DNA of 64,000 nucleotides, from assembly GCF_031143425.1 (NCBI RefSeq), contig NC_090439.1, positions 638,167,465 through 638,231,464 of the forward strand, written 5' to 3'. Position numbers and translations under genes: made by a program. Each line of letters starts with the position of its first letter. Position 1 is the first letter of the stretch. This stretch comes from Pleurodeles waltl (lineage: Eukaryota; Chordata; Amphibia; Caudata; Salamandridae). The notes beneath the pieces were generated by a model. That model was not told the origin of the DNA. It worked only from the letters and a program-made list of their open reading frames with translations, and did no database searches. Below are positions 47,400-58,230 of this stretch, piece by piece.

Positions 47400-48248
47400 G
47401 GGGGTCATTAAGACCCTGGGTCTCAAGCCCGGCGTCTGTCACTATACCGCCGGCGGTATTTGGACCCGGCTTACCGCCACGGTTTTCCAGCGGTCTGAAC
47501 CGCCATGAAAACCATGGCGGTAAGCACTATCAGTGCCAGGGAATTCCTTCCCTGGCACTGATAGGGGTCTCCCCCACCCCCCACCCTGACTCCCTCAACT
47601 ACCCCCCACCACCACCCCTGCCACCCCCCAAAGGTGGCAGGGCCCCCCTCCCAACCCCGACCCCCAACATCACTGCACGATACCCACACGACATGCACGC
47701 AGGCACCACCTACATACTTACATACTTACACGCACACACGCTGACATACATGCCTACATCCACACACACAGTCACACACGCACACCCACATTCACACATA
47801 CACGCATACATCCATACAGACATACCCGCAGGCATACACGCACTCACACACCCCCTCTACATACACAGACGCACACCCCCATGCACCCACACAACACACA
47901 ATACCCCGTCCCCTAACGGACAATCGTCTTACCTGGTCCGACGATCCTCCGGGAGGGGACGGGAGCCATGGGGGCAGCTCCGCCGACACCACACCGCCAA
48001 CAGAACACCGCCACGGTGACTCACAGGCCGTGATTCGATGGGCGGTGTTCTGTTGGTGTGGCGGTGGAGCAACCTCCACTTCCCCGCCTCCCGCCAGTAT
48101 GGCTGTTGGCGGCTCTCTGTTGGGACAAGGACGGAGAGCAGCCAATGGTCATAATACGCCGAGCGGAAGACCCCCACCATTGGCGGTCTTCAGCACGGCG
48201 GTACCTCGGCGGTCTTGCAAAAAGACCGCCGAGGTCGTAATGACCCCC
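47400..48248. mobile_element. MITE inside gag, 849 bp
   Basis: The ends GGGGGTCATTAAGACC and the complement of GGGGGTCATTACGACC are 16-bp terminal repeats with one mismatch. ATA flanks both sides (47397-47399 and 48249-48251). The interior has a C-rich stretch (47570-47670), a CA-rich microsatellite-like stretch (47690-47900) and GGCGGT/ACCGCC words that pair with each other. The frames up to 117 codons inside it come from the CA repeat and GC-rich composition. Confidence 0.85.
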
Positions 48249-48251
48249 ATA

Positions 48252-48940
48252 GTTCCTTACTCAGGTACATCACTTCATTTTCCTGGTATTGATTCAAACA
48301 TGAACTGTCTAAATATCCCCTTATAATATCTTCCAATTCAACTTAAATTTTTGCACATCTATGGGTCACACCCTTTCTTGACTAATAGATAGTCTCTCTG
48401 TATCACCAGTTCCCCTACACTGAGGAGTTTCCTCAAGCCCTAGGAGCAGAATCTCATTATCAAATGGTCCCATTTTCCTCTGTACAATTGGAGGTTTAAA
48501 AACAATCCTTCTTCTTTCTCTTAAAGTCTGTACATTCTGTGGTGGGGTCCAAGCAAGGATGTGTGAGTTTTGCAACATTGGGATAAACCTTGGTGCGACT
48601 ACCCCAATTATAGCTCCTGAAACAGCAGGATTCAGAGTAATGTTTATTGATTTAGATGCAGCATAAATTGCAAAAGTTTGAGCCATTACAACATGTTACA
48701 CTGGTGCAGGAACAGTAATAATAAAAACTGTAACACAATGGGCACTTTCAGTAGTGGCTGCTTCAGCAGGTGCTACGGTAATCGTAAGTATTGCAAGTGG
48801 TCCCCCAATCTGAATTACATTAGGGTCAATAGGGGCTGTGGCCATTGTACCGGTAAAAGTTGTAACAGTATTTAAACCTGATGTTTTAGCAACATAAGGA
48901 GGTGGACATGAGAACAATGGAGCATCTAAAATGTCATCTC
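48252..48940 (-). pseudogene. gag: gag remnant, proline-rich middle region
   Basis: Open minus-strand stretches of 106 codons (48366-48686) and 73 codons (48696-48917) contain CPPPYVAKTSG and ILAWTPPQNV. PPPY is the late-domain (PPxY) motif that retroviral Gag proteins use for budding. The two stretches are in different frames. The upstream end is cut by the LINE at 48941-50305, with a TCATCTC duplication at the junctions. Confidence 0.5.
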
Positions 48941-50305
48941 AATCAAGGATTTAATCAATCAATCAGTCAATCAATCAAGGATTTATAGAGCGCACTAATC
49001 ACCCGTTAGGGTCTCAAGGTGCTGGGGGGGGGGGGAGCTACTGGTCGTAGAGCCATGTCTTGAGGAGTTTCCTGAATGTCAAGAGGTCTTGGGTCTGGCG
49101 AAGGTGGAGTGGCAGGGAGTTCCAGGTGTTGGCGGCTAGGTGAGAGAAGGATCTTCCTCCGGCGGTGGTGCGGCGGATGCGGGGGATGGAGGCAAGGGCG
49201 AGGCTGGCGGAGCGAAGATTGCGGGTGGGGGTGTGGAAGGTGAGTCTGTTGTTGAGGTAGCCTGGGCCTGTGTCATGGAGGCCCTTGTGTGCGTGGATGA
49301 GGAGTTTGAAGGTGATCCTCTTTGATACTGATAGCCAGTGAAGGTCTCTGAGGTGAGGGGAAATGTGGTCACGGCGTGGGATGTCCAGAATGAGGCGGGC
49401 GGATGCGTTCTGGATTCTTTGCAGCTTTGGATGGAGTTTGGTTATTATTCCTGCATATAGGGCGTTTCCGTAGTCCAATCGGCTGCTGACCAGGGCCTGG
49501 GTGACAGTTTTCCTGGTTTCGACAGGAATCCACTTGAAGATTTTGCAGAGCATGCAGAGAGTGTTGTAGCAGGAAGAGGAGATGGCATTGACCTGCTGTG
49601 TCATGCTGAGTGTGGAGTCCAAGATGAAGCCTAGGTTGCGTGCATGGGTGGTGGGTGAGGGCACGGTTCCTAGGGAGGTGGGCCACCAGGAGTCATTCCA
49701 AGCTGAGGGGTTGGTGCCAAAGATGAGGATTTCTGTCTTGTCTGTGTTTAACTTGAGGTGGCTTGATTCCATCCAGCTGGCGATGGTGTGAAGTCCGTTG
49801 TGGAGGTTGTTCTTTGCAGTTGTAGGGTCTTTCGTGAGGGAGAGGATGAGCTGAGTGTCGTCTGCGTAGGAAACTATGTTGATGTGGTGGGTTTGTGCGA
49901 TGTTGGCGAGGGGAGCCATGTAAATGTTGAAGAGCATGGGGCTGAGCCAGGATCCTTGGGGAACACCACAGATGATTCTGGAGGCTTCTGACAGGAATGG
50001 TGGGAGGCGGACTCTCTGGGTTCTGCCTGAGAGAAATGCCGAGAACCAGTCGAGTGCCTTGTCGCGGATTCCAGCATTGTGGAGGTGTGTGCGGAGAGTG
50101 TGATGACATACCGTGTCGAAAGCTGCGGAGAGGTCCAGGAGGAGAAGTGCTGCTGTTTCTCCTTCGTCGAGCATGGTTCTAATGTCGTCTGTGGCAGCAA
50201 TGAGTGCAGTCTCGGTGCTGTGGTTTCTTCGGAATCCGGATTGGGAGGTGTTGAGTACCTTGCTGTCTTCCAGGAACCGGGATAGTTGGCTGTTTAAGAT
50301 TTTTT
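48941..50305 (-). mobile_element. 5'-truncated L2-type LINE, 1.37 kb
   Basis: The element reads 3' to 5' on the plus strand. A (TGAT)-type tail lies at 48941-48980, followed by a 3' UTR with TATAAAT, GTGCGCT and CACCTTGAGACCC words, a run of 12 G on the plus strand (49024-49035), then the coding part. TCATCTC occurs at both junctions (48934-48940 and 50306-50312), a likely 7-bp target duplication. The 5' end is truncated inside the reverse transcriptase domain. The long open frame suggests a fairly recent insertion into an already old provirus. Confidence 0.85.
49038..50303 (-). CDS. L2-type LINE ORF2 fragment (reverse transcriptase, C-terminal part)
   Basis: An uninterrupted stretch of 421 codons covers the later part of a non-LTR reverse transcriptase and its C-terminal region. 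Landmarks in order are SQSGFRRNHSTETAL (motif 2a region), LLDLSAAFDTV (motif A with catalytic Asp), GVPQGSWLSPMLF (motif B), YADDTQLIL (motif C, both Asp present), the KTEILIFG block, SSRLDYGNALYAG, HWLSVSKRITFKLL, and a C-terminal WNSLPLHLRQ ... FRKLLKTWLYDQ. The wording fits the L2 clade, close to CR1. Endonuclease and the N-terminal fingers are absent because the element is 5'-truncated. The open frame continues about 16 codons upstream to an ATG at 50352-50354, but those codons are flanking provirus DNA read in this direction, so that ATG is accidental. The copy is probably not expressed or active. Confidence 0.85.
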   Translation of the reverse strand, partial: KILNSQLSRFLEDSKVLNTSQSGFRRNHSTETALIAATDDIRTMLDEGETAALLLLDLSAAFDTVCHHTLRTHLHNAGIRDKALDWFSAFLSGRTQRVRLPPFLSEASRIICGVPQGSWLSPMLFNIYMAPLANIAQTHHINIVSYADDTQLILSLTKDPTTAKNNLHNGLHTIASWMESSHLKLNTDKTEILIFGTNPSAWNDSWWPTSLGTVPSPTTHARNLGFILDSTLSMTQQVNAISSSCYNTLCMLCKIFKWIPVETRKTVTQALVSSRLDYGNALYAGIITKLHPKLQRIQNASARLILDIPRRDHISPHLRDLHWLSVSKRITFKLLIHAHKGLHDTGPGYLNNRLTFHTPTRNLRSASLALASIPRIRRTTAGGRSFSHLAANTWNSLPLHLRQTQDLLTFRKLLKTWLYDQ

Positions 50306-50312
50306 TCATCTC

Positions 50313-50640
50313 CAGTATCACAATCAGTATCAGTTTTTCTAGCAGTCTCCTCATCTTTATTTCCCTGTTTTTGATTGTTTTCAGACTTTTTTGTAGTCAA
50401 TGGAGGGTGCATTCTAGCTCATCAACTACACATTTTGTCCATCTCTGCTATTCTTCATCCCATTTATTGTCAGCGTAATTATGCACTGCCCTCTTTGCTG
50501 TATTCTAATACCTTTCTTTCTCTTTGGTATAACCTGCATGCTCCCAAACCTCCTATGTGGCACTAGGAGGTGGTTTCATCTTATGTAGTTTTTCTTACAA
50601 AATTTCAATAACCTGTGATCAAATGTACCATATGGTGGAA
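50313..50640 (-). pseudogene. gag: gag remnant, matrix C-terminal part
   Basis: On the minus strand a charged stretch (NNQKQGNKDEETARKT) near 50320-50400 follows a helix-like segment with AVHNYADNKWDEE near 50440-50500 and a VDELECTL block. Position and character fit the matrix domain and its hydrophilic linker. One in-frame stop is visible. The LINE inserted directly downstream of this part. Confidence 0.45.
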
Positions 50641-51654
50641 ATCTTAATGCCCCCTCTTTTTCAGTGTTTATGTGCCGTTGACAAAGCCACAAATATGTAT
50701 AGAGCCTTACATTTGTCACCATGTAATGACCTAGCATACTTTCTGGTGGAGCCTCCTCACCCTCATGGACAGGGACTTGCACATCACCTCTCATGAGATC
50801 TCTAGGAGTTTTAAAACATTTCCTGATCACAACGGTTCAACAAAAAATGATCATAATTAATTCAATTATTTTCAATGTTTTTGTTCAAACCACAATTCAC
50901 TACAACTCAATATTGACTTCCCAAGGCAGTCCTTTCCATCGTAAACATATTAGAACATGGCACCAGTGGACCTATCCCAGCGTGGTACTCTCTGACTCAA
51001 TTCTCACTCCTTGCAGCAGTTTACCTGCCTTCATAATTTTCTTGTACATTAAATTCTACAACTTTAAGCAAGCACAGAAACAAATACCTCTTGTCTGGTC
51101 CACTAAAGAATTCAAAGTAGTTCATTCACAAAGGATTTGGCCAGAAATAACATTTCCAGGTTACACTCAGAGACACAGATTAAATTTTGACAAGCAAATG
51201 TCACCCTGACTTCTATAGTTTGCCATTTGTGTAATAGGTTCTACTAACACCAATCACTATTAGTACAATCACAACAATTCCTTATGGTTCCTGTCTCAAT
51301 TGTTCGGTCTATGATAACTCATGAACCAACACCACAAAAATGAAGCAGACTAGTAATACCTAAATATCTCTTATTTATTATGTTACCTCATGCCGGGATC
51401 TTCGACTGCTCGAGTCCGATAACAACTTCAATTGCTGAGCTTCAAACTTGTGCACGGCTAAACAATAGACTTTATCAGAACTCAAGACACATAACTTCAA
51501 CACAATAATGTAAGTTCAACATAGATATTTGCGACACACAGCCCTATTGATTATTACAACTCCACCACTGCAAATACCTTGGAACCGCAAACTCCTTCAG
51601 TCTTCAAGTTCAGGCTATGGACTTTAGGGACATGGACAATTTTAACCTTATGTA
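50641..51654 (-). other. Provirus 5' leader and gag start region
   Basis: This lies between the gag remnant and the 5' LTR and should contain the primer binding site, packaging leader and gag start. I could not identify any of them with confidence. The plus-strand frame of 138 codons at 50793-51209 has no domain. Confidence 0.4.
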
Positions 51655-51740
51655 ATTATGTTAATTTTTGGCTCCTTTTCTCCTGCAACACTAACAGTCA
51701 CTCTTCTACCATTTGCCAGAATGGGGATTCTTGTATCTAA

Positions 51741-52471
51741 GGGCCTGATTACGACTTTGACGGTCGGAGTAGCAGAACGCCAAGGTGGTGGTCCCAAAAG
51801 ACCACTGAGTCGACGGTTTCTCGCCCGCCATATTACAATATTACTGCTACCCCAGTAGCCATGTACTTGACGATAGTGGACTGGCGAGGGACACAGTCAG
51901 CAATACAAAGTATATTTTTACATTTGTGTTGATGCAGGTATGTTCATTTTGACCTAAAGGTACACATATGCATGACACATGTGTAAAAATACGTTGTGCG
52001 TGTACCATTCCAATGCTGGTGACTGGGCTATATGTGCCCAGTCCAGTCAATGGCAGTAAAATGCAAATTGTAATATGTGTATTATTTTGTCTTTTTTCAG
52101 GGATGAAGATGCTGCTGTGAAGGGGGGCCCTGGACAAAGGGGCCCACTTTGGAAACTGAAGGGAAAAGAAGGAAATGGGGGAGCTAAAACCCCATTTCCT
52201 TTGATTTGGCCATCTTGTAGCACGGGGTCTCGGCCGCCACAGTCGGCTTGGCGGAATAGAACACCATAATGTGCACAGCGATACCCTTGCCTATATTGCC
52301 CTGTGACAGCTGCTTTTCCCTAGCTGCCGTCAAGTTTGTCAGCAGATGGCTGGCATGTCTGCGGGACTCCGGAGGTCTGTAATTCAGCACACCGGCAACA
52401 TTGTAATATGGCTGTTGGACTGCCGCCATTGCCATGGCGGTCCCCGGACCACTAAACTTGTAATCAGGCCC
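51741..52471. mobile_element. MITE in the 5' LTR, 731 bp
   Basis: The ends are GGGCCTGATTACGACTTTG and the complement of GGGCCTGATTACAAGTTTA. TAA flanks both sides (51738-51740 and 52472-52474). The sister LTR at about 40455 lacks the insertion and serves as a near-empty site. There is no coding capacity. The first 200 bases recur at about 54735-54925. Confidence 0.88.
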
Positions 52472-52722
52472 TAAGTCTACGAGTATAATCATTAAATAGC
52501 ACTTGACATTGGCCATATAGTCCTTTGTTCGTCAACCAGGAGAACTGAGAAAGAGCAATCATTTTCATTAAACACTATGAACAGTAAAGTCCATCTGGGG
52601 CTTCACAAAAATCAATAAAGATAGTTGGTGTGATGTAAAGGGTTTTATTATCAAAATAATTCCAATCTCTTTATTTATTCAGTAAGTATTAATGATTAGC
52701 TATCATCATTACAGATCCAAAT

Positions 52723-53560
52723 ACAATACAATTGTAATTGTATTTATATAGCACTTAGGGCCAGATGTAGGAAAATGCCAATTTGCGACTTGCAAATTGC
52801 GAGTCCCTGCGACTCGCAATTTGCAACTCGCAAATTGGTATGCAGAACGGTGTCTCAGACAACGTCTGTGAGTCGCTATGGGGTCGCAATGACCCACCTC
52901 ATTAATATTAATGAGGTGGGTCGCAAATTGCGGCCCCATAGCGAGTCTAGGCACTCGCAAACATGGAGGCCTGCTGTCGTCAGCAGACCTCCATGTTCGT
53001 GACTGCTTTATCAATAAAGCAGTTTTTTTTTTTTTAAGTGTAGCCCGTTTTCCTTAAAGGAAAACGAGCTGCACTTAAAAAAAAAACTAAACCTTTCGTT
53101 TCGGTATTTTTTCAGGGCAGGCAGTGGTCCCTTGGACCTCTGCCTGCACTGAAAAAATTGTTTTGGGTCCATTCGCAAAGGGGAAGGGGTCCCATGGGGA
53201 CCCCTTCCAATTTGCGAGTGGGTTACCATCCACTTGAAGTGGATGGTAACTGCGATACCATTTGCGACCGCATAAGGGGTCGCAAATGGTATTGCATGCA
53301 TATTGCGAGTCGGTCCCGACTCGCAATATGCATTTCTGCATAGGAAAATGCGATTAGCGAGTCACAAACGGCAATTTTTGCCGTTTGCGACTCACTAATC
53401 GTTTCCTGCATCTGGCCCTTACTCACTTACTACCCCTGATGAGGCCTCGAAAATGCTTTTTGGTGAGTAGCACACTACTCCAGAGCTCAAAAGGATTAGT
53501 ATAGGGAAATATGAGTTACGTTGAGCGGTGGACATGTAAGTCGTTTGGTTGCAGTAAATA
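52723..53560 (-). mobile_element. 3' tail of an L2-like LINE, split by a MITE
   Basis: On the minus strand, GGTGAGTAGTAAGTGAG-like sequence (53422-53470), then TAAGTGCTATATAAATACAA (52738-52757), resembles the GGGTGAGTAG ... GCGCTTTATAAAT tails of the LINEs at 30.7 and 49.0 kb. It ends at 52723, where LTR similarity stops. The MITE at 52758-53418 sits inside it. No reverse transcriptase part is recognisable directly upstream. Confidence 0.4.
52758..53418. mobile_element. MITE, 661 bp
   Basis: The ends GGGCCAGATGTAGGAAAA and the complement of GGGCCAGATGCAGGAAAC are flanked by TTA on both sides (52755-52757 and 53419-53421). The interior is dominated by words of the type TTTGCGACT / AGTCGCAAA in both orientations, so the whole element can fold. 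It is non-coding; frames inside it are short and not meaningful. Confidence 0.88.
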
Positions 53561-53564
53561 GAAT

Positions 53565-53930
53565 GATGGAGGGACAGAGGAGGAAAGAATCCAGAAAGTG
53601 CTAATTGGGAGATCATAGTAGAAAGATGAGGTTTGAGGTGAGTAAAAGGCGAGATGGAGGAAGGAACAGTCTGTAGAAAGGAACTTGGGAGATTATAGTA
53701 GTTAAATAAGGTTTGAGATGAATCAAAGGAGAGATATACCAGGAAAGAATTTAGAATGGTTGTTTGGGAGATCATAGTAGTAAAATGAGATTTGGGGTGA
53801 ACCAAGAGGGATAGAGGAGGGAAGAAACTAGGAAGGCTTATTTTGGAGACCATTGTAGTAGAATGAAGTTTGGGATGAGTCAGAGAATGAAGACAGAGGA
53901 TAGATTGAGAGGGTTAGGGTGATACCGAGG
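53565..53930. repeat. 79-bp minisatellite, about four copies
   Basis: The word TTGGGAGATCATAGTAG recurs with small changes at 53607, 53687, 53766 and 53844, spacing 80, 79 and 78. Each unit continues AAATGAGGTTTGAGGTGA and then a GGAGAGATGGAGGAAGGAA-like stretch. The minus-strand 144-codon frame over it is a repeat artefact. Confidence 0.85.
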
Positions 53931-54201
53931 AGTGCATTGGAGAGAGTGATATTTTCCTCTTGTACAGACTTTCAAGTGTTGCAGTATCTGAATGTAATTT
54001 ATTTGTGTGTATTTTTATAACTAATTTTTTATTTTATTTTATCTATTCCTTAACATTTCAATAGTGAAGTGATTGTAGATGAATGGTTATGATCATATTT
54101 ACCAATTATAATTGATAAATAAAACCGAGACTCCTAAGCATACAATCAAACAACTTATGTAGAAACTATGCAATGACCTATGAACATGTTAAACATAGAA
54201 T

Positions 54202-54350
<149 letters not shown>

Positions 54351-54410
54351 GTAATATATACATTTGTTCAGCAGGCCTAATGGAGTATGCATATATTTTT
54401 TTAAAACGTA

Positions 54411-55247
54411 GGGGCTCATTATGACTTTGGCCGTTGGAAAACTCCAACCGCCAAAGCCGCAGGGAGGAGGCAGCCGTCATACCAGCTGCCTCCCCCAGGT
54501 TGTATTACGATATTCCCGCCGGGTTGACCGGCGGGAACATCGTATTATGATGTTCCCACCAGTCAGACCCCTTAAGTGAGCTGAGGCCAATACCGTAGCA
54601 CACCAGCACCCTCGGAAAGCGCACTGCCTGCTAACCTTACACCATTATGTTACATTTTGGCTCCATGTCTCCTGTGACATTAACAGTCGCTCCGCTACCA
54701 TTTGCCAGAGTGGGGATTCTGGTATCCAAGGTCCTGATTATTACTTTAGCAGTCAGACCACCAAACCGCCAAGGTGGTAGTCCCAAAAAGACAGCTCAGC
54801 TGACAGTCTGTCACCCGCTGTATTACAATGTTACTTTCGGTCCAGCGGCCATGTACTTGACGGTGGTGGACTGGCGGGGGAAGTGGTCAGCAATACAAGG
54901 TATATTTTTACATTTGTGTTGACATTAGAAGACAGTGCGCATTCTGAGGGTGCTGGGCAAGGGGCCCCTGCACTGCTGATGCCCAGGGGCACCCCTATTG
55001 CCCTTGGCACTGTGTTTCGGCAAGACTTTCTGTGGCGGGACCCCTCCATGGAAAGGCTGGGGTAAACAGGACTTGTGATCAGCACGGTGGCGCTGGGTTC
55101 AGTGTTGCCGTGGCTGACCACAAGTCCACCCACCATCAGCACTTAAGGGATCCTGTTCCCGGTGGTGGCGGTGATCTACCGCCAGGGTCGTAATATGACA
55201 GTTGGACCCTCTGGAGTGCGGCAGTCCGACCGTCTCCGCGCAGGCCC
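54411..55247. mobile_element. Degenerate composite of MITE-type sequence
   Basis: GGGGCTCATTATGACTTTGG at the start and words such as CCGCCAAAGCC, TTGACCGGCGGGAACATCG and GGTCGTAATATGAC near 55190 belong to the style of the MITEs at 47.4 and 51.7 kb. No clean pair of termini is found. From 54640 to 54925 it repeats the provirus-MITE segment 51650-51940. Confidence 0.5.
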
Positions 55248-55249
55248 AT

Positions 55250-55675
55250 AGTTGTTATATATATTTGTACAAAGAAATACTCATATCTTGATATATACAT
55301 ATAATTAAACTATAAATGCATACATACACAGGTATACCCTGTACATTGCTGTTTGAGTATAGTGGTTTTGTAGGAAAGAGACAACTCTTGAGTAGTCTTC
55401 TGAAGTTAAGATAGTTATCTGTGGATCTTTTATTTGGGGGTAATGAATTCCACAGTTTGGCCTTAAAATAGAAAAAGATGTACCACCTATTGTCTTTTTC
55501 TGGCAATGTGGGGGTTTGAGGCGAGGTGCCAATCTTGAGCGGAGGTTCCTTTGTTGAATGTATTCAGTGATTTTGTTCCTGGTGAAAAGTCCTGTTGCAT
55601 GTATTGCTTTGTGGATGATACAAGACAGCTTGAAGGTGGATCTTCTGGCAACCAGTAACCAATATTTTGTAATTT
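55250..55675 (-). mobile_element. L2-type LINE 3' fragment
   Basis: Minus-strand translation near 55630-55670 gives a WLPVARRSTFKL-like block in one frame. A second frame near 55390-55470 gives AKLWNSLPPNKRS followed by LNFRRLLKSCLF. These are the C-terminal blocks of L2-type ORF2, in order, separated by a frameshift. The stretch below 55390 is AT-rich and looks like its 3' untranslated tail. Confidence 0.65.
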
Positions 55676-55993
55676 ATAAGAAGACTCCTAAACATTTCTG
55701 CAGCCAGCATGTGTCCAACTGCACCCACAGCCCGCAAGGTGGGGCCCCCTCAAGGCCAGAATACAATATATATTTTCTTAAGTTACAAATTCTGCACAAA
55801 ATATAAACACCTCTTGTGAGACATAGTGCCCTTAGACCAAGAAAGAAATGTTGCAGTCTAGCCTTGAAAAAGCCCCGCCCCCACAGGCAATAAACAGGGC
55901 ACAATACATGCTGGCTACAAAGTGGAAAGAATTAAAAAGCCCCAGAGAAAACCACATAAATGTCCAAGAATCCTCCTACATCCAAGGAACTTG
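55676..55993. other. Unassigned inserted sequence
   Basis: This lies between the L2 fragment and the resumption of LTR similarity at 55994. It has CCCCGCCCCC and GGGGCCCCC patches and no recognisable feature. Confidence 0.4.
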
Positions 55994-56853
55994 ACATTAG
56001 TAAGAATTACAAATAATATTGAAAAAATACAGCAAGTAATTGCCCATGTCACTAAGCAAGGAAAGGTGTCAGTTCCAGAAACTCAAATGAAGGGTTCTGA
56101 TGAGAGAATGAAAATGCATAGGCATGAAGCCTACACACTTAAACAATGGAAAAATTGCAACGCTGGAAATTATTCCCAGCTACAAATTAGGAGGTGTACC
56201 TAGTTTCTGGATAAGAAAGGAAAGGGCTGATAGGGGTTTATTCTATTTAGTCCTGCTCTCTCCTAAGGTGAAGAACAAATACTAACATAATTCGACAAAA
56301 GCATCATTGGTAGCAAATATTGCATTTCCTGTACTCAAGAACCAATCAGTTCTCAGAAAAATCTGGAAGCAGGTACACTTCCCCAGTTTCTCACGTCTCT
56401 ACAATGAAGTACAGAATTGAGTCCCTGAAAATATATACTAGGCACATCTTGTGGTTCAGACAGTTCTTCCCACAAGTCATGTTTCCTGCCATCATCTCTC
56501 CTGCTGGTGAGGACATCACTATGAGTTGTCTAATACATAACAAATGCCTATTCACTAGTTAACAGATGGGTTATAGAATGTTACAGCATCTGCAGTGTAA
56601 GAGAAAAGCATCTTCTGCAAGGCAACAGTTTAACGCAAAAACAGGCCTTTTCACCCTAGTGAGTAATCCTGACATTTTAACATGCTCTCAGTAGTCAGGC
56701 TAACTTAAGTCCGTCGTAAGTTATGTTACTTTACTTGTGTGCTTGCCATGCTGTGATTACCCAGTACAAATTTGCATGTAATATAGTATGTTATTCAGCA
56801 TAGATTCACACGTTTCAGTTAATGTGTTTTAATTTGCTAAATGAGGAAATTTG

Positions 56854-57010
56854 GGCCCATATTTATACTTTTTTAGCGCCGCATTTGCGTCATTTTTTTT
56901 ACGCAAAAGCGGTGCAAACTTGCAAAATACCATTGTATTTTGTAAGTTTGCGCAGTTTTTGCATCAAAAAGTGGCACAAACGCGGCGCTAAAAAAGTATA
57001 AATATGGGCC
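56854..57010. mobile_element. Fold-back MITE, 157 bp
   Basis: GGCCCATATTTATACTTTTT and its complement AAAAAGTATAAATATGGGCC bound the element, and nearly the whole length folds back on itself. TTG flanks both sides (56851-56853 and 57011-57013). It is closely related to 30439-30664 and shares TIRs with the 0.9-kb MITEs at 23.6-29.6 kb. It lies in the 5' LTR about 10 bases from the LTR end. Confidence 0.88.
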
Positions 57011-57224
57011 TTGGTCTATCAAGACTGTCATGTAAATATCCTCCGTTCCCTGTAGGCCTACCTGTCTCATGCAGTCAGATAGCTGGAGCAGGGCCACTTT
57101 ACTAAAGGCATAACGATTTTGAACAATTATGGTGAGACTGGAAAAGAAAGTATCGGAGGAACCAGATGATTCAAAATGAGAATAGCATTCCCCTTTCCTG
57201 TCCCACCTTGACATGTTTAAGCCC

Positions 57225-58230
57225 TTCACTGCCAGGAATTTCCCCCTCAGGTGACAGGCCTTTTTTTGGCTATTTGCCGCAGTTTGCGCTTAGGCACTCA
57301 TAATTTTTTGTCCACCTAAGCTACCCACGCCAGATTTGCAGCCTTTTTTTCCAACATCCTAGGGATTCTAGAGGTACCCAGAGTTTGTGGGTTCTCCTGA
57401 CAGAGACCGAGAATTTAGCCAAAATACAGCAAACATTTGTTTTTTTTCCAAACAATTGGAAAAAAGGGCTGCAGAAGAAAACTTGTGTTTTTTTCCCCTG
57501 AAAATGGCATCAACAAAGGATTCGCAGTGCTAAAATTACCATCTTCCCAGCTTTCAGGAACAACAAGACCTGAATCAAAAAAACACATTTTTCAACCCAG
57601 TTTTGGCATTTTACTGGGACATTCCCCATTTTTACATTTTTTTTTGCTTTTAGTCTCCTTCTAGTTAGTGACAGATATGGGTGTGAAACCAATGCTGGAT
57701 CCTGGAAAGCCAAACATTTGTGAAAAGTAGACACAACTCTGAATTCACCAAGGGGTCATTTGTGTAGATCCTACAAGGTTTTCTTACAGAAAATAACAGC
57801 TGAAATAAAACAATGTTGAAATTGAGGTGAAAAAACAGCAATTTTTCTCCATGCCTCCCTCTGTAACTTATTCCTGCGATGTCAGATTTTTGAAAGCAAT
57901 ATACTGTTACGTCTGCTGGGCTTTTCTGGTTGTGGGGATATATAGGGCTTGTAGGTTCATCAAGAACCCTAGGTACCCAGAGCCAATAAATGATCTGCAC
58001 CTTGCAATGGATTTTCATTCTATACCGGGTATATAGCAATTAATTTGCTGTAATATAAAGAGTGAAAAATAGGTATCAAGAAAACCTTTGTATTTGCAAA
58101 ATGGGCACAAGATAAGGTGTTGAGAAGCAGTGGTTATTTGCACGTCTCTGAATTCCGGGGTGCCCATACTAGCCTGTGGATTACAGGGCATTTATCAAAT
58201 CTTATTTACAAACTGTCTTACATTTGGAAG
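57225..58230. repeat. Lead-in composite repeat before the satellite array
   Basis: About 1 kb runs from AAGCCCTTCACTGCCAGG to the first recognisable monomer words. It is not internally tandem. Words such as TTCCAAACAATTGG and GGGATTCTAGAGGTACCC suggest an old repeat rather than unique DNA. I recall similar stretches preceding such arrays in newt sequences, but no second copy is in this window to prove it. Confidence 0.4.

Noticed and set aside
47693..48326. His/Thr/Pro-rich and Arg-rich frames of about 100-117 codons
   Set aside because: They arise from the CA-rich and GC-rich interior of the MITE at 47400-48248.
49693..50200. Several 60-138-codon frames on both strands within the LINE
   Set aside because: They are out-of-frame or antisense shadows of the reverse transcriptase frame.
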